This document shows, piece after piece, positions 59,307 to 64,000 of a stretch of DNA of 64,000 nucleotides (positions within the stretch are counted from its first letter, which is position 1; each line of letters begins with the position of its first letter). Under the pieces are notes generated by a model, which was not told the origin of the DNA, searched no databases, and saw only the letters and a program-made list of their open reading frames with translations. Position numbers and translations under genes: made by a program. The DNA comes from Zanthoxylum bungeanum (lineage: Eukaryota > Streptophyta > Magnoliopsida > Sapindales > Rutaceae): the NCBI GenBank assembly GCA_019454045.1, contig SKCR01010145.1:62001-126000 (forward strand). Direction: 5' to 3'.

Positions 59307-59819
59307 TATTCTAAATATATATATGTATTTATTTGAATTAAAACACAAACCGAATTAGAATCTCATAATGAAGTGACTCATGAACAATTCCAGGTCACTC
59401 AAAAGTGGTAAAGTGATTCTAGAATGGTAGTCATAGCTTAGAGCTTTCATCTAGAGTTCCAAACTCTAATTTTATGTTTCAAGTCCAACATGAACATGTT
59501 GACCCAATCACAAACATATTGTGTTTATACTTTCAAAGCATCCGTACACAATTCATTAGCCTAATTTCAACTTCAAGCTATGTTATTATGTATTCAATAT
59601 ATAATACATCATTATATGATTCATTAATGATAATAACTCACTAATGAAAATATAGTTTTAGATAAGATCAAACTTACATAGCAAGCTTGATTCCAAGATA
59701 TAATTTTCTTCTCATTTTTGAAAAATATAGAGAACTTCCAAACCTTCTCTAAGCAATTCTTTCTACTTAGGCTAATATCTCTAATTCTTGCTTGCTTTAG
59801 CTTTCTCAAGCTTAATTAA
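59307..59819. other. AT-rich spacer, possibly LTR-derived
   Basis: No gene. It may be the distal part of the inverted Copia LTR that starts at 61271; no TG terminus could be fixed. Confidence 0.3.
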
Positions 59820-61271
59820 AAAATTGCTCAAGCTTGTATTTTATAGTGAAGCTTATGCATTTTTTAATTAATAAAAGTTATAATTAACTTTTAGGTGGGT
59901 TTAATCCATTTTTCCAAATATGTATAATTATGTGTCTACCACTTTGATTTAATTCAATTAAATCTAAATAAAGTTTAACCAATTGATTAGTTCACTGTCT
60001 ACTACTTTGATTTAATCCAATTAAATCATGTCAATTACACTTATTATTATATATTTTTGTAACCAAAATATCTTCAATGGTAGAGATATTTATGAAATTA
60101 TAACAAAGCCCTCGTGTGATTTTGGATTAATCCAATGGGTCAAGTAAATAATCAATGTTATCCAATAACATTTAATTTTTGATTGATAATTATACTATCA
60201 AATATTATTTATTATTAAACATTATTGGTTACCCAAATATTCAACGAGTACCCTTCATATTATCAGACTCTCTAAGTTGAGACACGTTCGCCATATAAGG
60301 CTAACTTATATGTACGTAATTCGGCCACATCCGAATTCGCGGAGAATACGAATGACATTTCTGAACTATACAAGTCGAGGTCATCATATATATTTAACAA
60401 TCCCTCTGTCATATGTTATCCGAGTTATGCTTAGAAAACATAGATTATACTATCAAGTTTCCGAGGCCCACATCTCATATTGTCGACATGTCCACGATTC
60501 TTTAGAACTAATCAGGACACCATTTCTGATATATGCGATCAACCCTAAGTGATCGACTTTGGTCAAATTATTAAAAAATCACGACTTACTCACATGGATA
60601 CCTAAACTCCTTATGGTACACATACGGGCTGACTGATCATATCTTGATACGCACTTGATTAACAAGTGCATCGGTCTACACCCAACGAACATCTAGTGGC
60701 CAGACCATGAAAGGTCTCTGACATATATGAAATCAAAGTGCAGATGATCACACATGAAATAATTGTTATCCTATAGTCAAATGATCACATATGCTACTCG
60801 ACTCGAGGAGATTCCTATTGACGATGGTGTGCACTTTCAACAATTAGGAAGCTCCTATGATTTATTTAGTATTCGCTCCAACGAATACCCACATGTCTAT
60901 ACGAACTTCCATTGCTCATGGTACATTGGGTTAGAACTTTGGAACTCTAATTCCAATATACGACATGTGCTAGTCTTCTAGGCTATATGAATTTGACTGT
61001 ATTCCAAAACCAACGACTAAGAATATTTACTTTAAGAATAGTTTATAATAGTAATATTATCTCAATGCCAGATCACACAGTGTCCGGTATTACTACATGG
61101 CTATTCGAAGGTCGATATCATTCTCAGCATATTTATATATTAAACTTATATGCATAATGGCATTGCCATTAACAAAGTTTGAAATGAAAATGTAGTTATT
61201 TTATTAATAAATAATAAAATATAATGTACAATACATTATTCGGATTGACACTCCAAACACTAACTCCAACA
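59820..61271 (-). repeat. Inverted Copia-type 3' LTR (left limit uncertain)
   Basis: On the minus strand it starts TGTTGGAGTTAGTGTTTGG at 61271, immediately after the purine-rich AACAAGTGAGAGTT that follows the RNase H relic. The left boundary is approximate, since no second LTR is present for comparison. Confidence 0.5.
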
Positions 61272-61287
61272 AACTCTCACTTGTTTA

Positions 61288-61720
61288 GTTCCAATTTTGA
61301 TGGTACATAAGTCTCATCTCGTCCACATGTTTATCGAATAAATTAGAAGATAAGGTCTTAGTAAGCGGGTCTGCTATGTTGTTTTGTCCTTGAATCTTTC
61401 AGACCATTATGTCTTTTCGTTCAATGATTTCTCTAATCACGCGATATTTATTTTCCACGTGTTTGGACTTGAAATGCGCTCTCGATTCCTTAGCCTACAT
61501 AATGGCTCCGCTATTATCACAGTACAGTGAGATCAGATCCACAATGCCAAATTATGTGATAAAATTTCTAATCCAAATAACTTCTTTAGCAGCTTCTGAA
61601 ACCTCTATAAATTTCGCCTCAGTGGTGAAATCAGATGTTGAGTCCCGCTTTGAACGTTGCCAACTAACCGCACCACCATTAAGGGTAAATATGTATCTAG
61701 ATGTAGACTTTTTATCATCC
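61288..61720 (-). pseudogene. Copia RNase H relic
   Basis: The minus-strand reading gives STSRYIFTLNGGAVSWQRSK, then TTEAKFIEVSEAAKEVIWIR, LYCDNSGAI, SKHVENKYRVIREIIER and NNIADPLTKTL. This is the Copia RNase H domain followed by the pol C-terminus. Three in-frame stops (about 61555, 61503 and 61401) show it is dead. Homology stops abruptly at 61720, so RT and integrase are gone. Confidence 0.9.
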
Positions 61721-62269
61721 ATTAATAATAAATACTACTATATTGAGAAAATAATAAATTAATTATCATGTTAATATATTAATATTCAAGAAAAAAATTT
61801 AATGTATGTTTTAGCCACCCCTATCTTTCAAAAAAAAAAAATATAATAATTGTTTAATAAATCAAATTTGAACAATTATTAATAAAAGCTTTACAAAGAA
61901 AAATAGATATTGGCAATCTAAAACTTTTTTTAAAAATCAAAATTAGTCATTCAAAAATTTTCTTTCAATAAATTAGAAAATTCATGATTGTAGGTTTAAA
62001 AAAAAATCATTTATCTCTCTCTCAAATAAAAAAAAAATTGGCTCTTGTGACATCTTGGGATGGTCTCTTATGATTCCTTCAGACGAGTTCTTACGACACT
62101 TAATGACTTCCTAGGATGGACTCGAGACACTTTGCGACGAATTTGAGATACCTAGCAACGCTTGAGACACCTTTCGCAAATATTAAAAAAAAAAAAATTA
62201 CAGGGGTATTTTATCTAATAGAGTTGAGCTTTCTCATTTTAGAGAGAAAATATTTGAGTGTCCAAAAAT
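61721..62269. other. AT-rich spacer
   Basis: Contains several A runs and a Ser/Thr-poor frame with no domain. No gene recognised. Confidence 0.4.
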
Positions 62270-62569
62270 CAGTGTTATTAAAATCGGATCGGAATGAACG
62301 GTTTCAATTGGTCGAATTAAGAACCGATCGTGAGTCCAGTCCGCGTAAAGGTAAAAAATCGGTATGGAAAAAACCGATAAATCGGACTAGATCAGTTTAA
62401 ATTTTTAATTTTCTTAATTTTTAATTTTTTATAATTTTTAATTAAACAAAAATATTTATTACGTAAGTCGATTTTGATCTTTTTTGGGTTCGGTTCAACC
62501 GATCGAACCAGTGACTTATTAATCCTTTTAGATCACTGATTCGATCACCGATACCGTTATGAAAACACT
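62270..62569. mobile_element. hAT-type MITE, 300 bp
   Basis: Ends CAGTGTTATTA and, inverted, AGTGTTTTCATAAC. Flanked on both sides by the perfect 8-bp duplication CCAAAAAT (62262-62269, 62570-62577), the length typical of hAT. Subterminal ATCGG/CCGAT words, AT-rich centre, no coding region. Confidence 0.8.
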
Positions 62570-62790
62570 CCAAAAATGATAATTTGAAGAAAAATACATT
62601 AGCCCCAAGTCATTGGGTTTTTGTATAATTCTGATGATGTCACATTACCGAATAATAATTAAATAATAATAATAATGGAATAAAAGAGGAAAAAACCGCG
62701 AAGGTACGGGGCAATTTCTTCTCACATTCTGCCTCTGTTGAGGAATACCCACCCTCCGTTCATCTTCATCATTCAACCCAAAAAACAAAA

Positions 62791-64000
62791 ATGAACATTT
62801 TTTCCAAAAAGCCAAACCCTAAGGGTTCGTTCGTACACGCGCCCTAACTCTTCTAAATTCTCATTTTTATAAGGATTTTGTTTATGTTGCTGATCAATTC
62901 TGTTAGTTATGGCTTGTGATTTGATTAGTATCATGCAAATTTAATCATTTACATGTTTTCGTTGTTTAATTTGCAATTTGACCTTGCGTTGACTCTTCTA
63001 AAGCTTGTGAATTTTGATCTGACCTTATTATTATTTTATTGCAGAGGCTCTTCGAGAGAGCAAGAGAGAAATGCAGCACGCCACTAGAGGTAACAGTTTT
63101 TGTTTGCCATTCATTAAAGTGTCCTTTTTGCTGTCGTAATTAATTACAAATATTGAGTTTTGATCATGATCATAATTGTTATTTGAGGCCAAGTTGGCTA
63201 TATTTATTTGGTAAGCCTAGTTGAGGGCTGATATAGGAACTTGAGTGTAGACAACGGAAATGAACATTTGGGTTTGATGAATTCATTTTAGTATCTCAGG
63301 AAACATTGCATTCTGCGTGGCTTTAAAATGTCCCGAACAACTATAGGTACGAGGTTACTGTTGTAAGGGAAATAGGTATTACAGGTCTAACCTCTCGCAC
63401 TTTCTCAAAGTATCACTGCCAGGGACAAACTGCAATTCTAGCTTTCTTCAGCACCTATAGCTGTCTACAATCTAATGAATAATGGAGCAGAATTGGAGTG
63501 TAATCTTGGAAGCTTGGCTATTTAATTTAGAGTAAATCAAGTTAATCAACTGTGAAGTTCAAAATCAAACAATCCAAGGAAACAGTTTGCTACGAGAGTT
63601 GCCTAAACAAAGACTAGCTGGAGTAGTTGATTAAGTCATTGTTCACATTGATATGGACACCACTCAGGTATCATGTCATGATAAATGATAGCCTACACCT
63701 TCTGGATTATGTTCTACTAGTTGCAAACTAACTTGTGTTTAGTATGCTCTTAGCTTGATCTCCATTTACAACTTCAAATCATTTTAATATAACATCCAGA
63801 TATTCTTATTCTTGCTTATTCACTGGCTTGTGTACCGTCTAAGCCTTTCATCAGGTGTTTAAGAGGTGGATTGAATTAGGAATTAGCTTATTCACACATG
63901 CATATTATCTTTATTAGAAACATTTTCATTTTCATTTCTATTTTTCAATGATCCCAGGCTTTAAAAATGTTTCTCATTTATTTTGTTGAAATGAGGTTGG
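62791..64000 (+). CDS. ESCRT-III subunit, VPS2.2/VPS2.3 (CHMP2-like), partial
   Basis: Two exons are visible, 62791-62824 and 63045-63089, joined in phase through a GT..AG intron; the second intron runs past the window end. Together they encode MNIFSKKPNPKEALRESKRE and MQHATRG. This is the basic N-terminal helix of plant VPS2.2/2.3 (MNIFxKKxxPKEALRxSKRE), distinct from VPS2.1, which starts MSFIFGK. ESCRT-III proteins polymerise on endosomal membranes to bud vesicles into multivesicular bodies. The basic helix contacts membrane. Only ~27 of roughly 210-220 residues are in the window, but the match is specific. The donor of exon 1 (GTTCGT) is non-optimal. Confidence 0.85.

Noticed and set aside
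61409..61762. Plus-strand 117-codon gene
   Set aside because: It is the antisense shadow of the Copia RNase H relic.

Overview
This is a nuclear window from a flowering plant, almost certainly a eudicot. It has introns of 70 bp to over 1 kb with GT..AG ends, AT-rich spacers, a 1,443-residue CC-NB-ARC-LRR resistance gene, a plant-only ROP-effector gene and many plant-type LTR retrotransposons and MITEs. The NLR resembles the large RPP13-like-1 class of woody eudicots. No species is assigned.

Region 1-33 kb is gene-bearing. An LTR end (1-780) is followed by a spacer and then by an RLP29/PII-2-type LRR surface protein (+, 4627-6048). Next is a four-exon RIC10/11-type CRIB protein (-, 7389-6402), rebuilt here from its splice sites. 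A tandemly duplicated ~0.9 kb block follows (8703-12768), and its second copy carries a decayed gag-only Ty3 element. The NLR is at 13403-17734 (+). An 11-exon Gyp7-type TBC Rab-GAP (-, 24224-19178) precedes an AT-rich stretch with a foldback, two tandem Helitron-like 3' ends, a SINE and a Harbinger MITE. A 15-exon WDR55 homologue (-, 32101-27843) has a 787-bp long-TIR element about 210 bp before its start codon.

Region 33.6-62 kb is a nest of retrotransposons. It holds a decayed gag-only Ty3 element (33675-36716) and an old Copia-derived stretch carrying two young insertions. The first insertion is a LARD-like element without coding capacity (37901-44767, TSD GTGTC). It has ~26 copies of a 66/67-bp repeat with several short dyads. 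The second is an 8.8-kb TR-GAG-like element (48099-56943, TSD ATAGT). It has 2.34-kb LTRs, a gag split between two frames, an Ogre/Tat-type primer site and tandem arrays, but no pol. Beyond it lie a Copia 3' end, a hAT-like element and an oppositely oriented Copia fragment with a broken RNase H.

Region 62-64 kb has a 300-bp hAT MITE with a perfect 8-bp TSD. The first two exons of an ESCRT-III VPS2.2/2.3 gene follow, and that gene runs off the right edge.

The host genes are unrelated in function: surface LRR, ROP effector, immune receptor, Rab-GAP, nucleolar/nuclear WD40 and ESCRT-III. They do not form a cluster. The most unusual material is in the pol-less retroelements: structured tandem repeats, CGTTCGAACG clusters in the LTRs and repeated loss of pol.
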